A stretch of DNA of 64,000 nucleotides from Alphaproteobacteria bacterium. GTDB taxonomy: Bacteria > Pseudomonadota > Alphaproteobacteria > CACIAM-22H2. Where the stretch lies: positions 777,118 to 841,117 of the forward strand of contig JAFKFM010000006.1 in assembly GCA_017308135.1 (NCBI GenBank), in the 5' to 3' direction. The notes beneath the pieces are model-generated. The model was given only the letters and a program-made list of their open reading frames with translations, was not told the DNA's origin and did not search any database. Position 1 is the stretch's first letter; the number at the start of each line of letters is the position of its first letter. A program made the position numbers and the translations under genes. Positions 1 through 11,577 of the stretch are shown one piece after another.

Positions 1-2
1 AT

Positions 3-350
3 CTCGTGCGCCATCTGACCGGCATCGATCCCGATAACGGCTTGATCGCGGTCGGCCATACGGTGGAGCCGGGCGACCGCGTGTTCTTCGTGCGCCGCGA
101 CGAAGAAGCGGCCGCGCAGGATTTGGCGCGTATGCTCGCGCGCACGAAGGCGCGTCTGAACAAACCGAAAGCCGGGCTTTATTTCTCGTGCCTGGCGCGC
201 GGGCCCAACATGTTCGGGCCCGATTCGGCCGAGCGCGCGCTGTTGCGCGAAACGCTGGGCGACATCCCGATCGCCGGGATGTTCTGCAACGGCGAGATTT
301 CCAACGCGCGCCTCTACGGTTATACCGGCGTCCTTGCGTTGTTCGGATAA
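3..350 (+). CDS. FIST domain protein, C-terminal part (5' end outside window)
   Basis: The frame is open from the first bases of the window, so only the C-terminal ~116 residues are present. A GTG at position 6 is in frame but lies mid-domain and is unlikely to be the start. The visible part carries the FIST_C pattern: GLYFSCLARG followed by N-M-F-G and a closing block with GMFCNGEI and YTGVLALFG. FIST domains are small-ligand (amino-acid type) sensory domains, often coupled to signalling or found in short stand-alone proteins. The protein ends right after the FIST_C block, so no output domain follows. The aldo/keto reductase gene begins 21 bp downstream on the same strand. Family assignment is fairly secure; the ligand and role are unknown. 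Confidence 0.8.
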   Translation, partial: LVRHLTGIDPDNGLIAVGHTVEPGDRVFFVRRDEEAAAQDLARMLARTKARLNKPKAGLYFSCLARGPNMFGPDSAERALLRETLGDIPIAGMFCNGEISNARLYGYTGVLALFG

Positions 351-371
351 CCATCCCCTCTCAGGATAAAA

Positions 372-1415
372 ATGAAATACGTCGAACTCGGAACGACCGG
401 CCGGAAGGTCTCGCGCATTTGCTTGGGCACCATGACCTGGGGTCAGCAGAATTCGGAAGCGGACGCCCACGCGCAAATCGATCTGGCGCTGGAGATGGGC
501 GTCGATTTCATCGACGTGGCGGAAATGTATCCCGTGCCGCCGAAGAAGGAGACCTACGGCCGCACCGAGGAATATCTCGGCACGTGGCTCGCCAAAAATA
601 AAGCCAAGCGCGACAAAATCGTGGTCGCCACGAAGGTCGCCAGCCGTTCGATGGGCAACGATCACATCCGCCCCGGCCAGCCGCTCAACGAGGCCTCGAT
701 CCGCGCGGCGGTGGAAGCGTCGTTGAAGCGCCTGCAAACCGATTACATCGACCTTTATCAGGCGCATTCGGCCGACCGTCCGGCCAATCGCTTCGGCGTG
801 CTCGACTACGCGCATAAGGAAGGTGCGGATCAGGGGGCGCCCTTGGCCGAGACCGCCGGGGCGATGGAAAAGCTCGTCAAGGAAGGCAAGATCCGCTGGT
901 TCGGCGCGTCGAACGAAACGCCGTGGGGCTTGCTCGACTATTTGCGCGCGGCCGACAAGGGCCTGGGCGCGCGCATCGCGTCGATCCAGAACCCGTATTC
1001 GCTGCTCAATCGCAGTTTCGAAATCGGCCTCGCCGAAATCGCGATCAAGGAAAAGGTCGGCCTGCTCGCCTATTCCGTCCTCGGCATGGGCGTGCTGACC
1101 GGCAAGTATTTCGACGGCGCCAAGCCCGCGAATGCGCGCCTGACGCTGTTCGAACGCTTCAAGCGTTATTCCACACCGCGCGCCGAACCGGCGGCGAAGC
1201 TATACGTGGCCGCCGCGCGCGAAGCCGGGCTCGATCCCGCCCAGATGGCGGTTGCCTTCGTCGCGGCGCAGCCTTTCGTCACGGCGGCGATCGTCGGCGC
1301 CACCAGCGTAGAACAGCTCAAAACGAATATCGCGGCGATCGACGTCGCGATCTCGCCCGAGCTGCGCGCCAAGCTCGACGCGATCCACGCCGGCAATCCA
1401 AACCCCTGCCCGTGA
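372..1415 (+). CDS. Aldo/keto reductase, Tas-like
   Basis: A 347-residue NAD(P)H-dependent oxidoreductase with the aldo/keto reductase TIM-barrel pattern. The catalytic tetrad is visible: Asp48, Tyr53, Lys88 and His132. The extended loop after the tyrosine (PVPPKKETYGRTE) and the overall length resemble E. coli Tas and related reductases. The C-terminal part has the cofactor-binding block ending in ATSVEQLKTNI. It should act in the cytosol on aldehydes or ketones, but the substrate cannot be read from the sequence. The ATG start is unopposed by an upstream in-frame start with better context. Its stop is one base before the GTG of thpR, so the two genes are probably co-transcribed. Confidence 0.92.
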   Translation: MKYVELGTTGRKVSRICLGTMTWGQQNSEADAHAQIDLALEMGVDFIDVAEMYPVPPKKETYGRTEEYLGTWLAKNKAKRDKIVVATKVASRSMGNDHIRPGQPLNEASIRAAVEASLKRLQTDYIDLYQAHSADRPANRFGVLDYAHKEGADQGAPLAETAGAMEKLVKEGKIRWFGASNETPWGLLDYLRAADKGLGARIASIQNPYSLLNRSFEIGLAEIAIKEKVGLLAYSVLGMGVLTGKYFDGAKPANARLTLFERFKRYSTPRAEPAAKLYVAAAREAGLDPAQMAVAFVAAQPFVTAAIVGATSVEQLKTNIAAIDVAISPELRAKLDAIHAGNPNPCP

Positions 1416-1416
1416 C

Positions 1417-1956
1417 GTGATAAGGCTCTTCGTCGCTCTCGGCTTTCCCGAGGACATCCGCGCGCGATTGGATGCGATCGCCGCGGGTGTGCCGGGGGCC
1501 GATTGGGTGGAGAGCGACAATTATCATCTGACTTTGCGCTTCGTCGGCGAAACGCAGGAAGATAAGGCCGAAGACCTCGCCTACGCGTTGATGGCGATTC
1601 GCCACAAGCCGTTCGATATCGAGCTTGCCGGCGTGGGCCATTTCAAAACCGGCGACGAGGTGCGCGCCCTCTGGGCGGGCGTGAAGCATTCGGACGCACT
1701 CGACATGCTCCATCGCAAAGTCGACGAAGCCTGCCGCAAGGAAGGCTTCGCCAACGAGCCCCGCAAATTCCTGCCGCATGTCACGCTGGCGCGGCTCGAT
1801 GGGGCACCACTGGGCAAGGTCCAGGATTTCCTGATCGAGAACGCGCTGTTCAAAGCAGGGCCGATCCGCATCGACAGCTTCGCGCTCTATTCCAGCCTGC
1901 GCCGCCCGGGCGGGGCGGTCTATACCGAAGAAGCCGCGTTCTTCCTGCGCGATTAG
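1417..1956 (+). CDS. thpR: RNA 2',3'-cyclic phosphodiesterase (LigT/ThpR family)
   Basis: A 179-residue protein of the 2H phosphoesterase superfamily. The two defining HxTx motifs are visible: His37-Leu-Thr-Leu and His121-Val-Thr-Leu, spaced as in bacterial ThpR (formerly 2'-5' RNA ligase). These enzymes hydrolyse 2',3'-cyclic phosphate ends of RNA. The N-terminus (IRLFVALGFPEDIR) matches the usual RxFxAL.P start of the family, which supports the GTG at 1417, only one base after the previous stop. It ends 4 bases into the end of the minus-strand kinase gene, so the genes are convergent and overlapping. Confidence 0.93.
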   Translation: MIRLFVALGFPEDIRARLDAIAAGVPGADWVESDNYHLTLRFVGETQEDKAEDLAYALMAIRHKPFDIELAGVGHFKTGDEVRALWAGVKHSDALDMLHRKVDEACRKEGFANEPRKFLPHVTLARLDGAPLGKVQDFLIENALFKAGPIRIDSFALYSSLRRPGGAVYTEEAAFFLRD

Positions 1957-2795
1957 ACGAAGCGATTCAAAATCGCGTCGACTTGCGCGCGATACGATCC
2001 GCCGAACAGCTTCAAATGCACCAGCAGGTGCCACAAGCAATAAAGATCGCGCCGCGTTTCGCGGAAATCGGGCGAGAGCTTGCGGCGTTCGTTATAGACC
2101 GCGAGGAAGTCGTCGCCGACATCGCCGAACAGCGTCAGGAACGCGATCTCGATTTCCGGATCGGCGAAGTAAAGCGACGGATCGACGAAGGCGGCGATGC
2201 ACCCGTCGCGGCTGATGATATTGCCGCCCCACAAATCGCCGTGGATCAAGCCCGGCGCTTTGGGTTGGGGCAGCAGATCGGGCAGCCGCGCGACGAGTTT
2301 TTCGACGCGCCGCGCGATATCGCTATCGATCTGGCGGGCGACGAACATCAAGCGCTTCTCGCCATAGAAGCGATGCCAATCGCGGTCCCAATCATTGGGC
2401 TGCAAGAAACCGGCATGCGGTGTCGCGCGCGGGAAGCCGTAGCGCGGACCGACGATCGTATGAAGCTCGGCCAGTACACGCGCCAAATCGCGCTGCGCGT
2501 CTTTGCCCGCCGCACCGGTCGATCCGTCGATATGTGCCATCAGCAGCAGATCGTCGTCGGCCAGCAGCAATTGCGGTACGGGGCAGACCGTCGCGCGCGC
2601 GAGATAGGACAGGCAGAAGCCTTCGGGCGCGAGGCCCGTGCCCGTCTTGGCGACCAAACGGCGACCGTCGGCGAGATCGACGGCAAGCAACGACGCGCCA
2701 TGCGCGCCGCCCATCGGTGCGGTGCGCGCGACCGGCGACCCGGCGGCCGCTTCGATGCGCGCGCTTAGCGCAATTCCCGGATCAATCTGGCGCAT
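1953..2795 (-). CDS. Fructosamine/ribulosamine 3-kinase family protein
   Basis: A 280-residue small-molecule kinase of the fructosamine-kinase/YniA family. Visible elements are the ATP-binding lysine in LVAK (about residue 50), the catalytic HGDLWGGN block (His185-Gly-Asp187) and the metal-binding Asp205 in FVDPSLYF. The reading frame stays open far upstream through the opposite-strand genes, but homology begins at MRQIDPG, so ATG at 2795 is taken as the start; it overlaps the end of the phosphatase gene by 31 bp. Family members phosphorylate ketoamine adducts on lysines, which destabilises them and reverses glycation. Bacterial members generally prefer ribulosamines over fructosamines. The adjacent LMW phosphatase fits a known genomic pairing. 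Confidence 0.88.
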   Translation of the reverse strand: MRQIDPGIALSARIEAAAGSPVARTAPMGGAHGASLLAVDLADGRRLVAKTGTGLAPEGFCLSYLARATVCPVPQLLLADDDLLLMAHIDGSTGAAGKDAQRDLARVLAELHTIVGPRYGFPRATPHAGFLQPNDWDRDWHRFYGEKRLMFVARQIDSDIARRVEKLVARLPDLLPQPKAPGLIHGDLWGGNIISRDGCIAAFVDPSLYFADPEIEIAFLTLFGDVGDDFLAVYNERRKLSPDFRETRRDLYCLWHLLVHLKLFGGSYRAQVDAILNRFV

Positions 2796-3211
2796 TCGCG
2801 TTCCACGATATCGAGCACCTCGTCGAAGCCCTTTGCCCCGCCATAGTAAGGGTCGGGCACGTCGCTGCCGTCCTGGCGGAACATGGCAATTTTCGCGCCG
2901 TCCGGCGCCAGCGATTCCAGGATTTCGTAATGGCCCGAATCGCAAGCCAGGATCAGGTCGAATTCGGCGAAATCGCGGGGGGCGAGCTTCTTCGCGCGCT
3001 GGGGCGAAAGATCGTAGCCGCGCGTCGCGGCATGGCGGATCGTGCGCGGATCGGGCGGTTCGCCGATATGGTAGCCATGGGTGGCGCGGGATTCGATGCG
3101 CAAGCTGAGGCCCGCATCCCGGGCCATTTTGCGCATCACGCCCTCGGCGGTGGGCGAGCGGCAGATATTTCCCGTGCACACGAACAGCAGACTGGTAATT
3201 TGCGGCGTCAT
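2765..3211 (-). CDS. Low-molecular-weight protein-tyrosine-phosphatase family protein
   Basis: A 148-residue LMW-PTP. The N-terminal P-loop is complete: Cys12-T-G-N-I-C17-R18-S. The general acid is Asp120 in the DPYYGG motif near the C-terminus. ATG at 3211 places the P-loop at the family's usual distance from the N-terminus; more upstream in-frame starts would add an unconserved extension. The start codon overlaps that of cobB, read the other way. Besides phosphotyrosine, LMW-PTPs next to fructosamine-kinase homologues have been reported to act on sugar phosphates or phosphorylated ketoamines. That role is plausible here because the kinase follows with a 31-bp overlap in the same operon. Confidence 0.92.
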   Translation of the reverse strand: MTPQITSLLFVCTGNICRSPTAEGVMRKMARDAGLSLRIESRATHGYHIGEPPDPRTIRHAATRGYDLSPQRAKKLAPRDFAEFDLILACDSGHYEILESLAPDGAKIAMFRQDGSDVPDPYYGGAKGFDEVLDIVERECARLIRELR

Positions 3212-3914
3212 GGCGGGTTCGATCGTCATCCTTACCGGGGCCGGAATTTCGAAGGAGTCGGGCATCGATACGTTCCGCGACGCTGGCGGCCTGTGGTCGC
3301 AGGTGCGGATCGAAGATGTCGCGACCCCCTCGGCTTTTGTCCGGAATCCGCAGCTCGTGCAAGCCTTCTACAATATGCGCCGCCACGCGCTGCAACTTCC
3401 GGCGATCCAGCCCAACGCGGCGCATCTGGCCTTGGCGCGGCTCGAAGCCGAATGGCAAGGCACGGTGACGCTGGTCACGCAGAATATCGACGACCTTCAC
3501 CGGCGCGCGGGCTCCAAGAACATCCTCGCGATCCATGGCGAGCTGCTGAAGTCGCGCTGCTTCGCTTGCGGCAACGTGGCGGAAGAGCGCGGCGATTTGG
3601 GCGCTGCCAGTACGTGTATTGCCTGCGCCGAAATCGGCACGCTGCGCCCGCATGTCGTGTGGTTCAATGAAATGCCGTTCTTCATGGACGAAGCGATCGC
3701 GGCGGTCGAAGCCTGCGATATCTTCGTGTCGATCGGCACGTCGGGTTCGGTCTATCCCGCCGCCGGTTTGGTCGAACACGCGAACGCGGCCGGTGCGCGC
3801 ACGATCGAGCTTAATCTCGAACCGTCCGACGTCGCCTCCGCCTTCGCCGAAAAACGTTACGGCAAGGCCACGGATCTGGTGCCCGCTTTCGTATCGGAGT
3901 TGTTGGAAATTTGA
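3210..3914 (+). CDS. cobB: NAD-dependent protein deacylase (sirtuin, class III type)
   Basis: A 234-residue sirtuin closely patterned on E. coli CobB. Visible are the NAD-binding GAGISKESG (residues 10-18), QNID (91-94), the catalytic His109 in IHGEL, and a zinc site Cys117/Cys120 and Cys136/Cys139. Tyr54 and Arg57 in FYNMRR match the Tyr-x-x-Arg pair that lets class III sirtuins bind succinyl or malonyl lysine, so both deacetylase and desuccinylase activity are expected. ATG at 3210 gives the normal short N-terminus. The gene is divergent from the phosphatase with overlapping start codons. Its stop overlaps the TTG start of zapE (TTGA). Confidence 0.95.
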   Translation: MAGSIVILTGAGISKESGIDTFRDAGGLWSQVRIEDVATPSAFVRNPQLVQAFYNMRRHALQLPAIQPNAAHLALARLEAEWQGTVTLVTQNIDDLHRRAGSKNILAIHGELLKSRCFACGNVAEERGDLGAASTCIACAEIGTLRPHVVWFNEMPFFMDEAIAAVEACDIFVSIGTSGSVYPAAGLVEHANAAGARTIELNLEPSDVASAFAEKRYGKATDLVPAFVSELLEI

Positions 3915-5053
3915 ACGCGCTGCTCGAATCCTATCGTGCGCGGATCGCGGCGGGCGAGATCAAGCCCGATCCCGCGCAAGCTTTGGCCGTGGAAAAACTC
4001 GGCACGTTGTTGCGCGCCCTCGCGACCTATAAGCCCGATCCGCGCCCCGGCTTCTGGCGCGCGTCGCTCGGTTTCGCGCGCAAGTTCGGCTTGGAGCAAG
4101 CGGGCGCGCCGCCGATGGGACTTTATATGTTCGGCGGCGTCGGGCGCGGCAAATCCATGCTGATGGATATGTTCTTCGCGGCCGCCCCGGTCGAAAAGAA
4201 ACGCCGCGTGCATTTCCACGAATTCATGCTGGAGGTGCACGCGCGCATCCATGCCTGGCGCCAATCGGGCGAGGCGAAGAAGGGCGACGGCGCCCCCATT
4301 CCCCCGCTCGCCGCGGCGCTGGCCGACGAAGCCTGGCTGCTGTGCTTCGACGAATTCCAGGTGACCAACATCGCCGACGCGATGATCCTGGGCCGCTTGT
4401 TCGGCGCGATGCTGGAGAAGGGCGTGGTCGTCGTCGCGACGTCGAATATCGCGCCCGACGATCTTTATAACGGCGGCTTGCAGCGCGAATTGTTCCTGCC
4501 CGCGATCGCGGTGCTGAAATCGAAGCTCGACGTGCTGGAACTCGATGGCGGCCAGGATTATCGGCGTATCCGCATCCGGGGCATGCCGGTCTATCACTGG
4601 CCGGTGGGCGATCGCTCGACCGCGCAGTTGGAGAAGGCGTTCGCCACGCTGACCGAGGGCGCCAGCGTTGGCCCGGTGACGCTCGACGTGTCGGGCCGCG
4701 ATCTCGACATTCCGCGCGCGGGCGGCGGCGTCGCGTTCTGCCAATTCGATCCGCTCTGCACGAAGGCGCTGGGAGCGGCGGATTATCTGGTCCTCGCCAA
4801 GAACTTCCACACGCTGGTGCTGGACGGCGTGCCGTTGCTGAAACCCGATAACCGCAACGAAGCGCGCCGCTTCGTGACGCTGATCGACGCGCTTTACGAA
4901 CATCGCTGCAAGCTGGTCATGGCGGCGGAAGACGCGCCCGACCGTTTGCATCCGTCGGGCGATCACGCGTTCGAGTTCCAACGCACCGCCAGCCGATTGC
5001 ACGAAATGCAGTCGGAGGATTACCTCGCCGCGCCGCATCTGGGCGGGATGTAA
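3911..5053 (+). CDS. zapE: Cell division protein ZapE / AFG1-like ATPase
   Basis: A 380-residue P-loop ATPase of the AFG1/ZapE family. The Walker A motif GGVGRGKS is at residues 75-82, preceded by GLYMFG, and the Walker B motif LLCFDEFQVTNIADAM is near residue 147, both characteristic of the family. E. coli ZapE binds FtsZ and acts on the Z-ring under stress; mitochondrial relatives act on respiratory complexes. The TTG start at 3911 overlaps the cobB stop, and the first 30 residues (LLESYRARIAAGEIKPDPAQ) align with the family N-terminus, so this weak start is credible and probably coupled to cobB translation. Confidence 0.93.
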   Translation: MNALLESYRARIAAGEIKPDPAQALAVEKLGTLLRALATYKPDPRPGFWRASLGFARKFGLEQAGAPPMGLYMFGGVGRGKSMLMDMFFAAAPVEKKRRVHFHEFMLEVHARIHAWRQSGEAKKGDGAPIPPLAAALADEAWLLCFDEFQVTNIADAMILGRLFGAMLEKGVVVVATSNIAPDDLYNGGLQRELFLPAIAVLKSKLDVLELDGGQDYRRIRIRGMPVYHWPVGDRSTAQLEKAFATLTEGASVGPVTLDVSGRDLDIPRAGGGVAFCQFDPLCTKALGAADYLVLAKNFHTLVLDGVPLLKPDNRNEARRFVTLIDALYEHRCKLVMAAEDAPDRLHPSGDHAFEFQRTASRLHEMQSEDYLAAPHLGGM

Positions 5054-5068
5054 CCTCCGGTTCGGCGG

Positions 5069-5518
5069 GTGCGAAACATCGATATGGCCCGGTTTCTTGC
5101 CCTGATCCTGCTGGTGTTGGCGTTAGCGCGGCCCGCCGCCGCCGATACGGTCTTCGCCGAAAACGGCGTGGCTTTGCGCGGGACCGATGTCGTCGCCTAT
5201 TTCACGGCGGGCGACGCGGTGCCGGGCAAGCCGGAATTCCGCCACGACTGGAACGGGGCGACGTGGCATTTCGCCTCCGCCCAAAACCGCGACGCCTTCG
5301 CCGCCGATCCGGCCCGCTACGCGCCGCAATATGGCGGCTTCTGCGCCTGGGCGGTCGCGAACAACTACACGGCACCCATCGATCCCGACGCGTGGCGCAT
5401 CGTCGACGGCAAGCTCTATCTCAACTACTCGCGCTTCGTTCAGCTGCGCTGGGATATGTCGCGCGCCGCCAATATCGCCAAAGCCGACGCCAATTGGCCG
5501 GCCTTATCGCGGCGCTAA
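5069..5518 (+). CDS. Exported YHS domain-containing protein
   Basis: A protein of about 149 residues with an N-terminal signal peptide (hydrophobic run ARFLALILLVLALA, then a cleavage-like A-A-A-D). The mature part begins with the YHS-family pattern: a VALRGTDVVAYF block, a tryptophan-rich WNGATWHFAS, and YGGFCAWAV with the conserved cysteine. YHS domains in this context are small periplasmic proteins sometimes linked to metal or copper handling; the function is not established. GTG at 5069 or ATG at 5084 could be the start; both leave an intact signal peptide. It ends 15 bp inside the end of the convergent TetR gene. Confidence 0.85.
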   Translation: MRNIDMARFLALILLVLALARPAAADTVFAENGVALRGTDVVAYFTAGDAVPGKPEFRHDWNGATWHFASAQNRDAFAADPARYAPQYGGFCAWAVANNYTAPIDPDAWRIVDGKLYLNYSRFVQLRWDMSRAANIAKADANWPALSRR

Positions 5519-6154
5519 CGCGCGCAGGAAAAAATCGACGACCGTTTCGGCGCGTTTGCGCGCTTGCGCTTTGGTCGGGGCGGGGTCGAGGCCCAGCACG
5601 AAGCGCAAATGCGGTTCGCCGATGAATAGGCTGACCAGGCGTTTGGTCTCGGCCAACGGATCGCAATCGCGGATCTCGCCGCGCGTCATCGCGTGTTTCA
5701 GCGCCGCGGCGATGCGCGGAATGGCGGTGCCGACCCCGGCCGCGTAGAAATTCGCCGCGAGTTCCGGGAAGGCGGGCGCTTCGCCCACCACCATCCGATA
5801 GATCGCGGCTTTTTCGGCCGTAAAGATCGTCGAGATTGCGATGAACGCCGCCTGCGTCAGCATGTCGCGCAACGGCGGCATTTCGCCGTCTTGCGGCGGG
5901 ACCAGCGGTGCGATCACCGTGCCCGACACGCGCGACACCGCCGCCTGGAACAGGCGTTCCTTTCCGCCGAAGGTCTCGTAAAGCGTGCGTTTGGCCGTGC
6001 GCGCGCGCTTGGCGATACCATCCAGCGTGGTGGCGCCATAGCCGCGCGCGGCGAATTCGGCCAACGCGGCGTCGAGGATCGCGTCGCGACGCGCGCGCTC
6101 GCTGCCCTTTTTGGGGCGGCCGGGACGGGGGCGGGGTTGGGCGGGTTTTTTCAT
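5504..6154 (-). CDS. TetR/AcrR family transcriptional regulator
   Basis: A 216-residue regulator with an N-terminal TetR helix-turn-helix (about residues 22-70: ILDAALAEFAARGYGATTLDGIAKRA and KRTLYETFGGKERLF). The ligand-binding C-terminal half resembles AefR-like TetR proteins. A basic proline-rich tail (KKPAQPRPRPGRPKKG) precedes the domain. It is divergently transcribed from a three-gene exporter, and a perfect 19-bp palindrome lies in the shared 78-bp gap. By family rule it is probably a repressor of the exporter and of itself, released by a small exported compound. Inducer unknown. Confidence 0.93.
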   Translation of the reverse strand: MKKPAQPRPRPGRPKKGSERARRDAILDAALAEFAARGYGATTLDGIAKRARTAKRTLYETFGGKERLFQAAVSRVSGTVIAPLVPPQDGEMPPLRDMLTQAAFIAISTIFTAEKAAIYRMVVGEAPAFPELAANFYAAGVGTAIPRIAAALKHAMTRGEIRDCDPLAETKRLVSLFIGEPHLRFVLGLDPAPTKAQARKRAETVVDFFLRALAPR

Positions 6155-6187
6155 GCGACTTGACGTTTTCTAGCACATCGGTATTTT

Positions 6188-6206
6188 AAACGAAACCGTT
6201 TCGTTT
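6188..6206. promoter_or_regulatory. Perfect 19-bp palindrome, probable TetR operator
   Basis: The sequence is AAACGAAAC-C-GTTTCGTTT: two perfect 9-bp arms around one base. It sits in the 78-bp gap between the divergent TetR gene and the ABC permease gene, 27 bp before the permease ATG and 34 bp before the regulator ATG. The position and symmetry are those of a TetR-family operator that would control both promoters. Confidence 0.75.
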
Positions 6207-6232
6207 CATTTTTACGAAGGACCGTCGCCCCG

Positions 6233-7375
6233 ATGGGCAAAGTCGCTTTGCGCATGTTGTTCGGCGATCCAGGCAAGTATCTGGGCCTGGTGTTCGGCAT
6301 CGCCTTCGCCACGCTGCTGATGGCGCAGCAGGCGGGGCTGTTCGTCGGCGTGCTCGGGCGCACGGTCAGCCAGATCGTCGACGTGCAGGAAGCCGATCTG
6401 TGGGTCATGGACCCGCGCGTCAAATATTCCGACGTGACCGAGCCGTTGACCGACACGCAGCTTTATCGGGTGCGCTCGGTCGAAGGGGTCGCCTGGGCGC
6501 TGCCTTTCTATCGCGCGATGTCGACCGCGCGCTCGCCCGACGGAATCCTCGAACAGGTGATGATGCTGGGCGTGGACGACGCCACGCTGACCGGCGCGCC
6601 GCGCAAAATCCTGCTGGGCAAGATCGAAGATCTGCATCAGCCCGACGCGATCGCCATCGATCGCGCGGGTTTCGGCCGACTGTGGCCGGGCGTGAAACTC
6701 GATCTGGGGCGCGAGGTGGAGATCAACGACCGCCGCGTGAAGGTCGTCGCGATCACCGAAGCGGGGGCGCCGTTCACCACCGCGCCGGTCGTGGTTATGC
6801 GCTATTCGCAGGCGTTGAACGTCGCCCAGCCACGGCGCAGCCAGTTGAGTTACGTGATCGCGCGCGCCGCCCCCGGCCATAACGCCGAAGACGTCGCCGC
6901 GCGCGTCACCCGCGACACCGGCTTGCAAGGGCTGACGCGCGCCGGCTTCGTCGACAAGACGATGAACTACTTTCTGCGCAACACCGGCATCCCGATCAAT
7001 TTCGGGATCACGATCGCGCTCGGCTTCATCGTCGGTGCCGCGATCGTCGGCCAGACCTTTTTCCTGTTCGTGGTCGAGAATTTGCGCCAGTTCGGCGCGC
7101 TGAAAGCGATCGGCGTGGGCAATCTCGCCATTCTGCGCATGGTGCTGTTGCAGGCGGGTGTGGCGGCGATCACCGGCTATTCGATCGGCATCGGCTTTGC
7201 CGCCGCGTTCTTCGAATTCGTGCCGAAGATCAGCATCGAATTGCGCGGGCTGGCGCTGCCCGCCGAAGTCGCGATCGGCGTGGCGGCCGCCGTGCTGCTG
7301 ATCATCGCGGCGGCGAGCTTCGCGTCCGTGCGCCGCGTGCTGGTCGTCGATCCGGCGATCGTGTTCCGGGGCTGA
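6233..7375 (+). CDS. ABC exporter permease, FtsX/DevC-like
   Basis: A 380-residue membrane protein with the MacB/FtsX permease layout. A first transmembrane segment lies at about residues 17-40, followed by a large periplasmic domain to about residue 245 and three more membrane segments (about 255-278, 298-330, 345-368). The C-terminus ends in the typical FASVRRVLVVDPAIVFRG. It should pair with the ATPase encoded 5 bp downstream and the HlyD-type adaptor after that, as in DevBCA-type tripartite exporters. Substrate unknown. Expression is probably controlled by the divergent TetR regulator. Confidence 0.9.
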   Translation: MGKVALRMLFGDPGKYLGLVFGIAFATLLMAQQAGLFVGVLGRTVSQIVDVQEADLWVMDPRVKYSDVTEPLTDTQLYRVRSVEGVAWALPFYRAMSTARSPDGILEQVMMLGVDDATLTGAPRKILLGKIEDLHQPDAIAIDRAGFGRLWPGVKLDLGREVEINDRRVKVVAITEAGAPFTTAPVVVMRYSQALNVAQPRRSQLSYVIARAAPGHNAEDVAARVTRDTGLQGLTRAGFVDKTMNYFLRNTGIPINFGITIALGFIVGAAIVGQTFFLFVVENLRQFGALKAIGVGNLAILRMVLLQAGVAAITGYSIGIGFAAAFFEFVPKISIELRGLALPAEVAIGVAAAVLLIIAAASFASVRRVLVVDPAIVFRG

Positions 7376-7380
7376 TCGCC

Positions 7381-10285
<2,905 letters not shown>

Positions 10286-10303
10286 TCCTTCGTTCTACCG
10301 GAT

Positions 10304-10340
10304 CCCGGGCGGGCGCGGTTGCCCATACCCCCCGCCCGGG
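10304..10340 (+). other. GC-rich hairpin between mdh and sucC
   Basis: Two perfect 10-bp arms, CCCGGGCGGG (10304-10313) and CCCGCCCGGG (10331-10340), enclose a 17-base loop in the 94-bp gap. No T-run follows, so it does not look like a complete intrinsic terminator. It could be an RNA stability or processing element that sets mdh apart from sucCDAB. Confidence 0.5.
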
Positions 10341-10379
10341 GCTAGGTTTCCGTATTCCAACCCCGTCGCGGGATCGTCC

Positions 10380-11576
<1,197 letters not shown>

Positions 11577-11577
11577 C

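Noticed and set aside
1953..3779. Treating the kinase frame as a 608-residue fusion reaching across the phosphatase and cobB genes
   Set aside because: The upstream 328 codons are the mirror of other genes; kinase homology begins at ATG 2795.
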